Part shown: piece by piece, positions 1 through 4,088 of the stretch | How the letters are laid out: each line of letters begins with the position of its first letter | Position numbering within the stretch: position 1 is the stretch's first letter | NCBI GenBank assembly: GCA_003694055.1 | Contig: RFLC01000133.1 | Location: 1 to 5,603, forward strand | Direction: 5' to 3' | DNA from: Candidatus Pacearchaeota archaeon | GTDB taxonomy: Archaea > Nanobdellota > Nanobdellia > Pacearchaeales > GW2011-AR1 | Length of the DNA stretch: 5,603 nt | Made by a program: the position numbers and the translations under genes | The notes under the pieces: generated by a model | The model's input: only the letters and a program-made list of their open reading frames with translations | Database searches by the model: none | Told to the model about the DNA's origin: nothing

Positions 1-202
1 AAATATTTCTTGGCATTCCCGTCCAACCAACACTCTCGAAATTGACTTTACCGGCGCTGAAAGAGAGGTTTTTAGTAGAAATTTAAAGTTAGCTCCAGTT
101 CGCCAAGCAAGCGCGCCGAAGGCGCGGCGCATCAGTTGCGCGCAGCTGCGAAAAATTCCAAAGCGTTGCAATCTAGCAAGCTTGTTGATGGAATGAGAAA
201 AG
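1..202. other. Left-edge region with no confidently supported gene
   Basis: Several frames are open here and none is convincing. One plus-strand frame reads IFLGIPVQPTLSKLTLPALK and onward to a TAA at 84-86. It could be the tail of a gene starting outside the window, but I recognise no family. A second plus frame stays open to a TGA at 194-196, and its complement is open too, which is expected where GC-rich sequence lowers stop frequency. The stretch from 105 to 150 is GC-rich and palindromic: CGCGCC/GGCGCG at 112-117 and 121-126 around a GAA loop, and CGCAGCTGCG at 141-150. It may be a 3' untranslated or intergenic hairpin element. Confidence 0.4.
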
Positions 203-210
203 TTAAAAAT
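203..210 (+). promoter_or_regulatory. TATA-like box of the acidic mini-protein gene
   Basis: TTAAAAAT lies in an A-rich stretch (GAAAAGTTAAAAATT) and is centred about 24 bases before the ATG at 231. This is the spacing expected if transcription begins at the start codon. No Shine-Dalgarno sequence is present between box and ATG. Confidence 0.45.
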
Positions 211-230
211 TCTTTTTACTAGCTTTGTTA

Positions 231-347
231 ATGAGCGAGGAATGCGAGATGGATGAAGAGATTGAAGAGGAATTAGAAGAGCTAGATGAAACGGAGGAAG
301 AGCTAGAAGAAATTGACGACGAACTTGAGGAGAGTTCTCAAGAGTGA
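231..347 (+). CDS. Extremely acidic 38-residue putative coiled-coil mini-protein
   Basis: An ORF of 38 codons starts at ATG 231 and ends with TGA at 345-347. It encodes MSEECEMDEEIEEELEELDE and onward. By count, 24 of 38 residues are Glu or Asp, and there is no Lys, Arg or His. Hydrophobic residues I11, L15, L18, L25, I28 and L32 are spaced 3-4 apart (one position is Glu), as in an amphipathic helix or coiled coil. The A/T-rich box at 203-210 supports this start; M7 is an alternative. It ends one base before the stop of the convergent acylphosphatase-like gene. I recognise no family. A role as a nucleic-acid mimic, chaperone-like tail or basic-protein partner would be speculation. The strong charge bias could also come from a low-complexity GAA/GAG-rich tract that is not translated. 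Confidence 0.5.
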   Translation: MSEECEMDEEIEEELEELDETEEELEEIDDELEESSQE

Positions 348-348
348 G

Positions 349-624
349 CTAGATGCGCACAAGCTTGAACTCCTTAAAACCTTGGAACTTCTCTTCTTTA
401 TCTTCGTAGTTTCTTATCTGCACATGCCCGTCGCCGCGCTTGCATATCTCAGACATCTCTCTAACTTTCTCGCCGTCGCCCTCGACAAACAGCTCAATCT
501 TTCCATCCTCGCGCTCACGCAAAAATCCGCGCAGCCCCAATCTCTTCGCGTTCTCAACAAGAAAATTCTTGAAAGTAATGCTCTGCACGCTCCCAGTCAG
601 AAAAATTCTACGCGCTTTTTTCAT
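349..624 (-). CDS. Acylphosphatase-fold protein lacking the canonical catalytic Arg and Asn
   Basis: This is a 91-residue protein of the size of a single-domain acylphosphatase, a family that hydrolyses acyl-phosphates such as carbamoyl- or acetyl-phosphate in the cytoplasm. The family signature G-R-V-Q-G-V-x-F-R appears as GSVQSITFK (residues 11-19). The second motif, LGLxG[WF]V[RK]N followed by DG, appears as LGLRGFLRE then DGKIELFVEG (29-48). The phosphate-binding Arg is therefore Lys19 and the water-positioning Asn is Glu37, so ordinary catalysis is doubtful and a binding or regulatory role is possible. I chose ATG 624 because the A/T box at 646-656 lies 27 bases upstream. The longer GTG start at 645 abuts that box and would put its first codons in the promoter spacer. 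The gene is monocistronic and tail-to-tail with the acidic ORF. Confidence 0.8.
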   Translation of the reverse strand: MKKARRIFLTGSVQSITFKNFLVENAKRLGLRGFLREREDGKIELFVEGDGEKVREMSEICKRGDGHVQIRNYEDKEEKFQGFKEFKLVRI

Positions 625-645
625 GCCTCTACTTACCCTTGCCAC

Positions 646-656
646 TTAAATAATTT
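646..656 (-). promoter_or_regulatory. TATA-like box of the acylphosphatase-like gene
   Basis: Read on the minus strand, AAATTATTTAA is centred about 27 bases before ATG 624. It favours this ATG over the upstream GTG at 645. Confidence 0.5.
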
Positions 657-758
657 GCTATGCTGCGCAAAAACCATCAACGCGATTGGAATTTCCCACC
701 CATCCGCTCGCATCTCTTGCGAAACTCCCCTACCACCTGCGCAGCACGCGCTCGACTA

Positions 759-790
759 AGAAAGATAGGCAAACACAAACATCTCTTCTA
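759..790 (-). terminator. Possible T-rich termination region after the Cys-rich gene
   Basis: On the minus strand, 40-70 bases past the Cys-rich gene's stop, there are several short T runs (GTTTGTGTTTGCC, CTATCTTTCTT). Archaeal RNA polymerase often terminates at T-rich tracts without a hairpin. The runs are short and interrupted, so this is weak. The remaining gene-free part of 657-828 shows nothing else I can support. Confidence 0.2.
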
Positions 791-828
791 GCTTGAAAAC
801 GCTGGCTTTCGCGGCAAGGGCAAAACAG

Positions 829-1161
829 CTATCTTCTAATCTCAAGCACGCATTTGTTTTGTTTGCACTTGCACTGGCCCTCGTCAATCGTTCCTGGAAT
901 GATGGCTGCTGTGCAAACCACTCCTGAACAATCAGGAGCGCGCGATTTTGGAACGCACTCTGAGGCATGGCAGCACACAGCTGGCACGCAATCGCTGTCT
1001 TTCAGGCATGCAACTTGCGCAACAGACGGCGAGCGCGATGAAAACACGAAAAAGTAAAGTAAGATGCTAGAGGCAAGCAGCACTCCGACGAGAATGAAAA
1101 CAGCAACCTGCGCGCGCCGCTCTCGAAACACACATGCAGGGAGATTAGCAAGCAATTCCAT
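829..1161 (-). CDS. Membrane-anchored Cys-rich extracytoplasmic protein
   Basis: This 110-residue protein has a short N-terminus with basic residues (R13, R15, R16), one hydrophobic segment at about 17-40 (RAQVAVFILVGVLLASSILL), and a C-terminal domain of about 60 residues. That domain contains ten cysteines at 52, 58, 63, 64, 69, 78, 83, 97, 99 and 104. The pattern CxxDSDCVPAVCCH, then CSGVVCT, then CKCKQNKC resembles small disulphide-rich domains common in DPANN archaea. The function of that group is unknown to me; an extracytoplasmic disulphide-bonded binding module is a reasonable inference. The N-terminal segment could be an uncleaved anchor or a pilin-like signal. The domain likely lies outside the cell, since paired Cys suggests oxidation. 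It lies downstream of the kinase on the same strand but has its own TATA-like box. Start ATG 1161 fits that box. Confidence 0.8.
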   Translation of the reverse strand: MELLANLPACVFRERRAQVAVFILVGVLLASSILLYFFVFSSRSPSVAQVACLKDSDCVPAVCCHASECVPKSRAPDCSGVVCTAAIIPGTIDEGQCKCKQNKCVLEIRR

Positions 1162-1180
1162 GCCTTCTACAAACCAAGCA

Positions 1181-1190
1181 AATATTTAAC
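1181..1190 (-). promoter_or_regulatory. TATA-like box of the Cys-rich membrane protein gene
   Basis: Minus-strand GTTAAATATT is centred about 25 bases before ATG 1161. It sits in the 49-base gap after the kinase stop, so the gene is probably transcribed separately from the kinase as a leaderless message. Confidence 0.5.
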
Positions 1191-1210
1191 TTTGACTATT
1201 GAAATGGCAG

Positions 1211-2167
1211 TTAGCACAAGCGCTCAACCTTTGTTTTAAACCTCGTTCTTTTCATCAAGCCCTTTGCTTCTCTCCAACTCAGCAATCCGTTCTTTGCTCC
1301 AGGTTTTTGAATCACTGATTCTGCATTGAGGGTGCCAAGTTTGCTAGCTTCCAACACATCGTTGAAGCGCTCCATGCCAACAACAAACCCTGCTGCAAAC
1401 GCATCTCCTGCGCCTGTGCGCTCAACCAGCTTGACTTTTCTGCTCGATGTCAAGCACACCATTTGCCCGTCGCAAACCGCGTTCCCTTTTGGACCAGAAG
1501 TCACGCACACAACCTTTGGCCCAAGAGAGTGCAAAACTCTAAAAACATCCTTGCCTGTTCTCTTAGTCAATTGGCTAGCTTCCTCGTCGTTCAAAATGAG
1601 CACTTCAGTGTTGCGCAAGATTTCAAACACCTCTTTTGAAGGGTTTTGGGTTATGTAACTGCTTGGGTTGTATGCCAACCGAATTCCTCGCGCTTTTGCC
1701 CAGCGCGCAATCCAAGCTTGCGTTTTAAGCGCCTTTCCAACTGCTGCTGAAAAATATAGCCACTTTGTCTTTAACTTTCTCAAGTTTACATCCCCTTTCG
1801 CTACACTTTCATTTGCACCTTTGTATGTGAAGATTGTTCTGTTGTGGCGTTTGCTGTCGATAATTACTGACATTCCCGTCGGTTCATCTCCCTGTTTGCC
1901 GATAAACCCTATCCTATTTGCTTTCAGCTCTTCAAGAATTAATTTCGCATTCGTGTCTCTGCCGAGTTTGCCTAGGAAAGCTGTTTTCATTCCCAGCCTA
2001 GAGAATGCAACAGCCGTGTTCGTGCCGCCGCCGCCTGTCGCATGCCACGCTTTCCTTACAACAATCTTACACCCCACTGGAAACTCAAATTCATGGTGTT
2101 TCTCCGCAAGCTCTGTCTCTAGAAACGTGTCCACAACTGCACTGCCAAAAGTCACAACATCATACAT
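1211..2167 (-). CDS. PfkB/ribokinase-family carbohydrate or nucleoside kinase
   Basis: This 318-residue protein has the full length of the PfkB family, whose members transfer phosphate from ATP (rarely ADP) to a sugar or nucleoside hydroxyl in the cytoplasm. The visible motifs run in order: G8 and D13 of the N-terminal substrate-binding strand; GGGGTNTA (45-52, family GG motif); PTGMS (96-100); a lid region ending TIFTYKGAN (111-119); NDEE (193-196, matching NxxE for Mg/phosphate); TSGPKG (223-228); and the anion hole with catalytic base, RTGAGDAFAAGF (250-261, D255). The usual Asp-Thr before GAGD is E249-R250 here. Substrate cannot be assigned: ribokinase, nucleoside kinase and ribose-1-phosphate kinase are all possible. 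I prefer ATG 2167 over a TTG at 2182 because the TATAAAAG box lies about 27 bases upstream of the ATG. No pathway partner is adjacent. Confidence 0.92.
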   Translation of the reverse strand: MYDVVTFGSAVVDTFLETELAEKHHEFEFPVGCKIVVRKAWHATGGGGTNTAVAFSRLGMKTAFLGKLGRDTNAKLILEELKANRIGFIGKQGDEPTGMSVIIDSKRHNRTIFTYKGANESVAKGDVNLRKLKTKWLYFSAAVGKALKTQAWIARWAKARGIRLAYNPSSYITQNPSKEVFEILRNTEVLILNDEEASQLTKRTGKDVFRVLHSLGPKVVCVTSGPKGNAVCDGQMVCLTSSRKVKLVERTGAGDAFAAGFVVGMERFNDVLEASKLGTLNAESVIQKPGAKNGLLSWREAKGLMKRTRFKTKVERLC

Positions 2168-2189
2168 AGGCAGAACAAGCAACAGGTGC

Positions 2190-2200
2190 TTTTATATTTT
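2190..2200 (-). promoter_or_regulatory. TATA-like box of the PfkB kinase gene
   Basis: Minus-strand AAAATATAAAAG contains a near-consensus archaeal TATAAAAG centred about 27 bases before ATG 2167. No ribosome binding site is visible, which fits leaderless initiation. Confidence 0.6.
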
Positions 2201-2238
2201 TGTTTCCTTGCGCTTCTTCAACGAGTTACGATGGGGCT

Positions 2239-2262
2239 GTATATACAAACGTATATACAAAA
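2239..2262. repeat. Tandem 12-bp repeat of palindromic GTATATAC (candidate operator/promoter)
   Basis: GTATATACAAAC (2239-2250) is followed directly by GTATATACAAAA (2251-2262). Each unit contains the perfect 8-bp palindrome GTATATAC, and the period is close to one helical turn. It lies between the divergent kinase and membrane-protein genes, about 40 bases beyond the kinase TATA box. A dimeric regulator binding both sites on one face of the helix is plausible. Either unit could also serve as a TATA box: the second is centred 26-27 bases before an ATG at 2281 on the plus strand. The 225-base gap (2168-2392) otherwise holds only promoter-like A/T boxes. Confidence 0.5.
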
Positions 2263-2280
2263 ATTTCACTTTTCGAACAA

Positions 2281-2328
2281 ATGAAACTCGCGCGAACTCA
2301 AGCACTCGCGCGCCAATCGCTGCACTAG
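2281..2328 (+). CDS. Possible 15-codon leaderless mini-ORF
   Basis: ATG 2281 begins MKLARTQALARQSLH and ends with TAG. Its only support is the GTATATAC box 26-27 bases upstream, the same geometry as the real genes here. It contains an in-frame LAR repeat from a 9-base duplication (ACTCGCGCG at 2286-2294 and 2304-2312). An ORF this short can occur by chance. It could instead be the 5' leader of the downstream gene. Confidence 0.15.
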   Translation: MKLARTQALARQSLH

Positions 2329-2360
2329 CACGCAAACCTCGTTCCAAACTAACCTAACCC

Positions 2361-2382
2361 TTAAAACGAAAATAATTAAAAT
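2361..2382 (+). promoter_or_regulatory. A/T-rich promoter region of the two-helix membrane protein gene
   Basis: TTAAAA (2361-2366) is centred about 29 bases before ATG 2393. A second A/T stretch, ATAATTAAAAT (2372-2382), is closer than usual for a leaderless start. The first is the more likely TATA box, but the choice is not secure. Confidence 0.35.
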
Positions 2383-2392
2383 CTTCTTTACG

Positions 2393-2722
2393 ATGAGTTT
2401 TATCGAAAGCGACAAATACGAAAAACGGGGAGCTTCTTTTGAGGCAAGAGTTGCGCGCACTAGCGCTAGGCTTGGAATTGAGGCAGTTTTAATTTTCGCT
2501 GGCTTAGGCATTGGGTCGTGGATTGGGAAAGCAAAAGCGGTGAGAGCTGAAAGCGATTACTGGCTTGAAAGGATTGCTGTGGATGTTGGAAATGCAGGAG
2601 TGCAAATGAAGTACGCAAAAACAGGCGGACTAATTGGGCTAGGAGCTGCTGCACTCCTCGAAGCAGGCTACTGGATAAGCCGGTCAACAAACTCAGAGCA
2701 CGAAGGAAATGGGTTTTATTGA
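2393..2722 (+). CDS. Small uncharacterised protein with two predicted membrane helices
   Basis: This 109-residue protein is of no family I recognise. A charged, Arg/Lys/Glu-rich N-terminus (1-26) precedes a hydrophobic Gly-rich segment at about 27-45 (LGIEAVLIFAGLGIGSWIG). A polar linker (46-77) and a second Gly/Ala-rich hydrophobic segment at about 78-95 (GGLIGLGAAALLEAGYWI) follow. The tail is short and polar. This suggests a helical hairpin in the membrane, with both ends on the same side. It lies divergent from the kinase and convergent with scpB across a 40-base gap, so it appears to be transcribed alone. There are no Cys residues and no visible catalytic motif. Coding status is supported by length, start geometry and coherent membrane topology. 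Confidence 0.68.
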   Translation: MSFIESDKYEKRGASFEARVARTSARLGIEAVLIFAGLGIGSWIGKAKAVRAESDYWLERIAVDVGNAGVQMKYAKTGGLIGLGAAALLEAGYWISRSTNSEHEGNGFY

Positions 2723-2762
2723 AGTTGAGCGAGCAACAACAATAAAATCTAACTTGTTCCAA

Positions 2763-3299
2763 TCACTCTTCCGACGGGAAAACCTGTTTTTCATTCTGCC
2801 GCTCTATCCTGAAATACTCGTAAAACTTGTCAGTCAAACTCAACTCATGGGTATGGCCAAGTTTTTTCTTGTGCACAAGCCCCATCTCAACAAACCTGCG
2901 CACATGCTCATATGCTTTGTTGCCGCGTATTTTTATCACAATGCTCTGCTTAACCGGTTGCTTGTAAGCAATTAACGCCAGCGTTTCCTTCTCTGCCTCG
3001 CTAAACTCAGACTTTCCCGTCGCCAATTTGTTCGCGAGAAAGCTGAACTCTTCTGCGATGTCCATCTTCCAAAAGTTCTCTCGCTGCACAATCTGAATTC
3101 CCGAACCCTTGTACCTCTCCTGCAAATCAAACAAAAGCTTCCTCAAAAGTATGGGATTTATATCAGTCAGCGAGATAAGCTCCTCAATGCTCATGTACCT
3201 GCCAGCAAGAAAAAGCGCTGCCTCGAGTTTTCTCATCGCCTGCTCTTCCAACTCCCTGTCAATCTCCTCAATGCTTCTCTTGCTCACTGGTTCATCCAT
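2763..3299 (-). CDS. scpB: Segregation and condensation protein B (ScpB)
   Basis: This 178-residue protein is about the usual size. ScpB is a tandem winged-helix protein that binds the ScpA kleisin and, with SMC, forms the condensin-like complex that compacts and segregates chromosomes. The first winged helix begins at about 22 with RKLEAALFLAGRYMSIEELI (23-42). The second contains the family hallmark ETLALIAYKQPVKQSIVIKI (105-124), then RGNKAYEHVRRFVEMGLV (125-142) and a C-terminal GHTHELSLTDKFYEYF wing. The acidic/basic N-terminus (1-22) is probably a flexible helix. I chose ATG 3299 because its TATA-like box is about 27 bases upstream; a TTG at 3305 is an alternative. Neither scpA nor smc is adjacent, although scpA-scpB pairs are common elsewhere. 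It is monocistronic in this window. Confidence 0.9.
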   Translation of the reverse strand: MDEPVSKRSIEEIDRELEEQAMRKLEAALFLAGRYMSIEELISLTDINPILLRKLLFDLQERYKGSGIQIVQRENFWKMDIAEEFSFLANKLATGKSEFSEAEKETLALIAYKQPVKQSIVIKIRGNKAYEHVRRFVEMGLVHKKKLGHTHELSLTDKFYEYFRIERQNEKQVFPSEE

Positions 3300-3320
3300 T
3301 CCCAAACATCGTTTAGACGC

Positions 3321-3330
3321 TTTATAATAT
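3321..3330 (-). promoter_or_regulatory. TATA-like box of scpB
   Basis: Minus-strand ATATTATAAA is centred about 27 bases before ATG 3299. It supports that start over the TTG at 3305. Confidence 0.55.
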
Positions 3331-3360
3331 TTTCACTTCCGCAAGCAAAAGCTAAGTGGC

Positions 3361-3487
3361 AGTTATATTTGAGCTAGCATTGAGGGCATTTCAATGCTGT
3401 GCTTTGAGAGAGGCGCGCCAGCGCAACACCGCGCTCGAGCGGCGCGCGGTGTTGAGATAAAACTAAGTTTATCGTCGGAAAAACATT
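3361..3487. other. Structured intergenic region with competing GC-rich hairpins
   Basis: This lies between scpB and the plus-strand genes. An 8-bp hairpin pairs AGCATTGA (3376-3383) with TCAATGCT (3391-3398). A perfect 11-bp hairpin pairs CAACACCGCGC (3424-3434) with GCGCGGTGTTG (3444-3454) around a 9-base loop. A mutually exclusive fold pairs GCGCGCC-AGCGC (3413-3424) with GCGCT (3431-3435) and GGCGCGC (3441-3447). A small GATAAA/TTTATC hairpin lies at 3456-3473. A TTATATTT box is at 3362-3369 (+). This could be a non-coding RNA on either strand, a regulatory 5' leader, or a DNA-level palindromic element. I found no box C/D, tRNA or SRP RNA signature. Confidence 0.4.
3456..3463 (+). promoter_or_regulatory. 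Candidate TATA box for the 19-codon ORF
   Basis: GATAAAAC lies about 39 bases before ATG 3499. Initiation about 26 bases downstream would leave a leader of roughly 12-14 bases, just enough to include the GGGTGGAG ribosome binding site. It overlaps the stem of a small hairpin. Confidence 0.25.
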
Positions 3488-3498
3488 AGGGTGGAGAT

Positions 3499-3558
3499 AT
3501 GCGCGAGGACATTTGCGAGCTAGGAAAGTTTGCCAAGATTATACCAAAGAACAAATAA
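3499..3558 (+). CDS. Possible 19-residue small protein or leader peptide with a ribosome binding site
   Basis: ATG 3499 to TAA 3556-3558 encodes MREDICELGKFAKIIPKNK. An in-frame TAG at 3487-3489 bounds it, so it cannot be the end of a longer gene. GGGTGGAG (3489-3496) lies just upstream; its GGTG core is five bases before the ATG and is a partial match to the archaeal anti-Shine-Dalgarno complement. No other gene in the window shows a comparable site. It is acidic at the N-terminus and basic at the C-terminus, with a single Cys. The next gene starts 30 bases after its stop. It may be a real small protein, a leader peptide coupled to the hairpins upstream, or chance. Confidence 0.35.
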   Translation: MREDICELGKFAKIIPKNK

Positions 3559-3560
3559 AC

Positions 3561-3568
3561 TTAAAAAA
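3561..3568 (+). promoter_or_regulatory. TATA-like box of the uncharacterised helical protein gene
   Basis: TTAAAAAA, within ATAAACTTAAAAAATC, is centred about 24 bases before ATG 3589. It begins just past the stop of the 19-codon ORF. Confidence 0.5.
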
Positions 3569-3588
3569 TCAGCAAGCGAGATTTTAGC

Positions 3589-3945
3589 ATGGGTGAAATG
3601 CGAGCTTATGGGAGAGAGGTGCTCCAGCTTACTTTTGACGAGTTTCGTTATCGCTTAGATAGGGAGGTTGCAACTCAAAGCAGGGAATTGGAGCGCGCAA
3701 AAGATGCATGGATAAAAGCGAACCAAGCTCGCGAGAGCTTAACCCCTCGCGGCGAACGCCTGCTTTCCTACCTCAAGCTCACGCGCACTCCTAAAGGAGA
3801 GATTATCGCAATACCAACGCAAGGATTTTACAGAGAATATTGCGACCAAAGAACATTTCCTTGGACTGAGCACCCTTTAGCAAGATACGCCTCTGACCTT
3901 GAAAAAGAGCTAGCAAACCTTAACTATGATTTGCGCGAAGCTTGA
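3589..3945 (+). CDS. Uncharacterised charged, mostly helical cytoplasmic protein
   Basis: This 118-residue protein has no family I recognise, no signal peptide and no membrane segment. Residues 12-50 (LQLTFDEFRYRLDREVATQS and onward) are highly charged and helical, possibly coiled coil. A central part (about 51-90) holds TPRGERLLSYLKLTRTPKGE and an aromatic stretch, GFYREYCDQRTFPW. The C-terminal part (97-118) is another charged helix rich in Leu and Glu. ATG 3589 fits the upstream A/T box; M4 is an alternative. It ends convergently with pop5, 143 bases away. The layout suggests a small binding protein, but nothing indicates a ligand. Coding status rests on length, promoter geometry and balanced composition. 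Confidence 0.6.
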   Translation: MGEMRAYGREVLQLTFDEFRYRLDREVATQSRELERAKDAWIKANQARESLTPRGERLLSYLKLTRTPKGEIIAIPTQGFYREYCDQRTFPWTEHPLARYASDLEKELANLNYDLREA

Positions 3946-3987
3946 CAGGCAAATACGTAAAGAGTTTCAGCGCGTTCTCTTGAAGAG

Positions 3988-4036
3988 GAAGTGTCACGCA
4001 CTGACATGATTGCCGTGCGCTCTTGGTTGGCACTTC
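3988..4036. other. Imperfect hairpin in the convergent gap
   Basis: GAAGTG (3988-3993) pairs with CACTTC (4031-4036), and inside it CGCAC (3997-4001) pairs with GTGCG (4015-4019). Large internal loops separate the stems. It lies between two converging genes, where it could influence 3' ends. The rest of the gap 3946-4088 shows only the T-rich tract noted separately. Confidence 0.2.
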
Positions 4037-4052
4037 AAAACTAAGATGCTTG

Positions 4053-4069
4053 CCAAAACAAAAGGAAAG
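4053..4069 (-). terminator. Possible T-rich terminator of the protease-pop5 operon
   Basis: About 20-35 bases after the pop5 stop, the minus strand reads CTTTCCTTTTGTTTTGG, with two runs of four T. T-rich tracts terminate archaeal transcription. No strong hairpin precedes it. Confidence 0.35.
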
Positions 4070-4088
4070 TTTTCTACCTATCCCTTGC

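Noticed and set aside
3..86. Plus-strand open frame ending in TAA that could be the tail of an upstream gene
   Set aside because: Only 27 codons are visible, with no recognisable motif, and competing frames are equally open. Not called as a CDS.
1..348. Long minus-strand frame open from just before the acylphosphatase stop to the left edge
   Set aside because: It is antisense to the acidic ORF, its open state follows from the E-rich plus strand, the only internal ATG (132) has no good promoter, and the peptide resembles no family.
313..759. 148-codon plus-strand frame over the acylphosphatase gene
   Set aside because: It is antisense to a protein with clear family motifs and encodes a low-quality Ser/Leu/His-rich peptide.
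2239..2262. CRISPR or long repeat array
   Set aside because: There are only two 12-base units with no spacers.
1668..2357. 229-codon plus-strand frame over the kinase gene
   Set aside because: It is antisense to the well-supported PfkB kinase and lacks family motifs; it also runs into the intergenic region with no coherent domain.
2266..2511. Minus-strand 81-codon frame across the 2393 gene start
   Set aside because: It overlaps the promoter and start of a better-supported plus-strand gene and has no recognisable features.
3361..3480. tRNA, box C/D or box H/ACA guide RNA in the structured region
   Set aside because: I found no T-loop GTTCGANTC, no RUGAUGA/CUGA pair and no clear ACA box with a guide hairpin.
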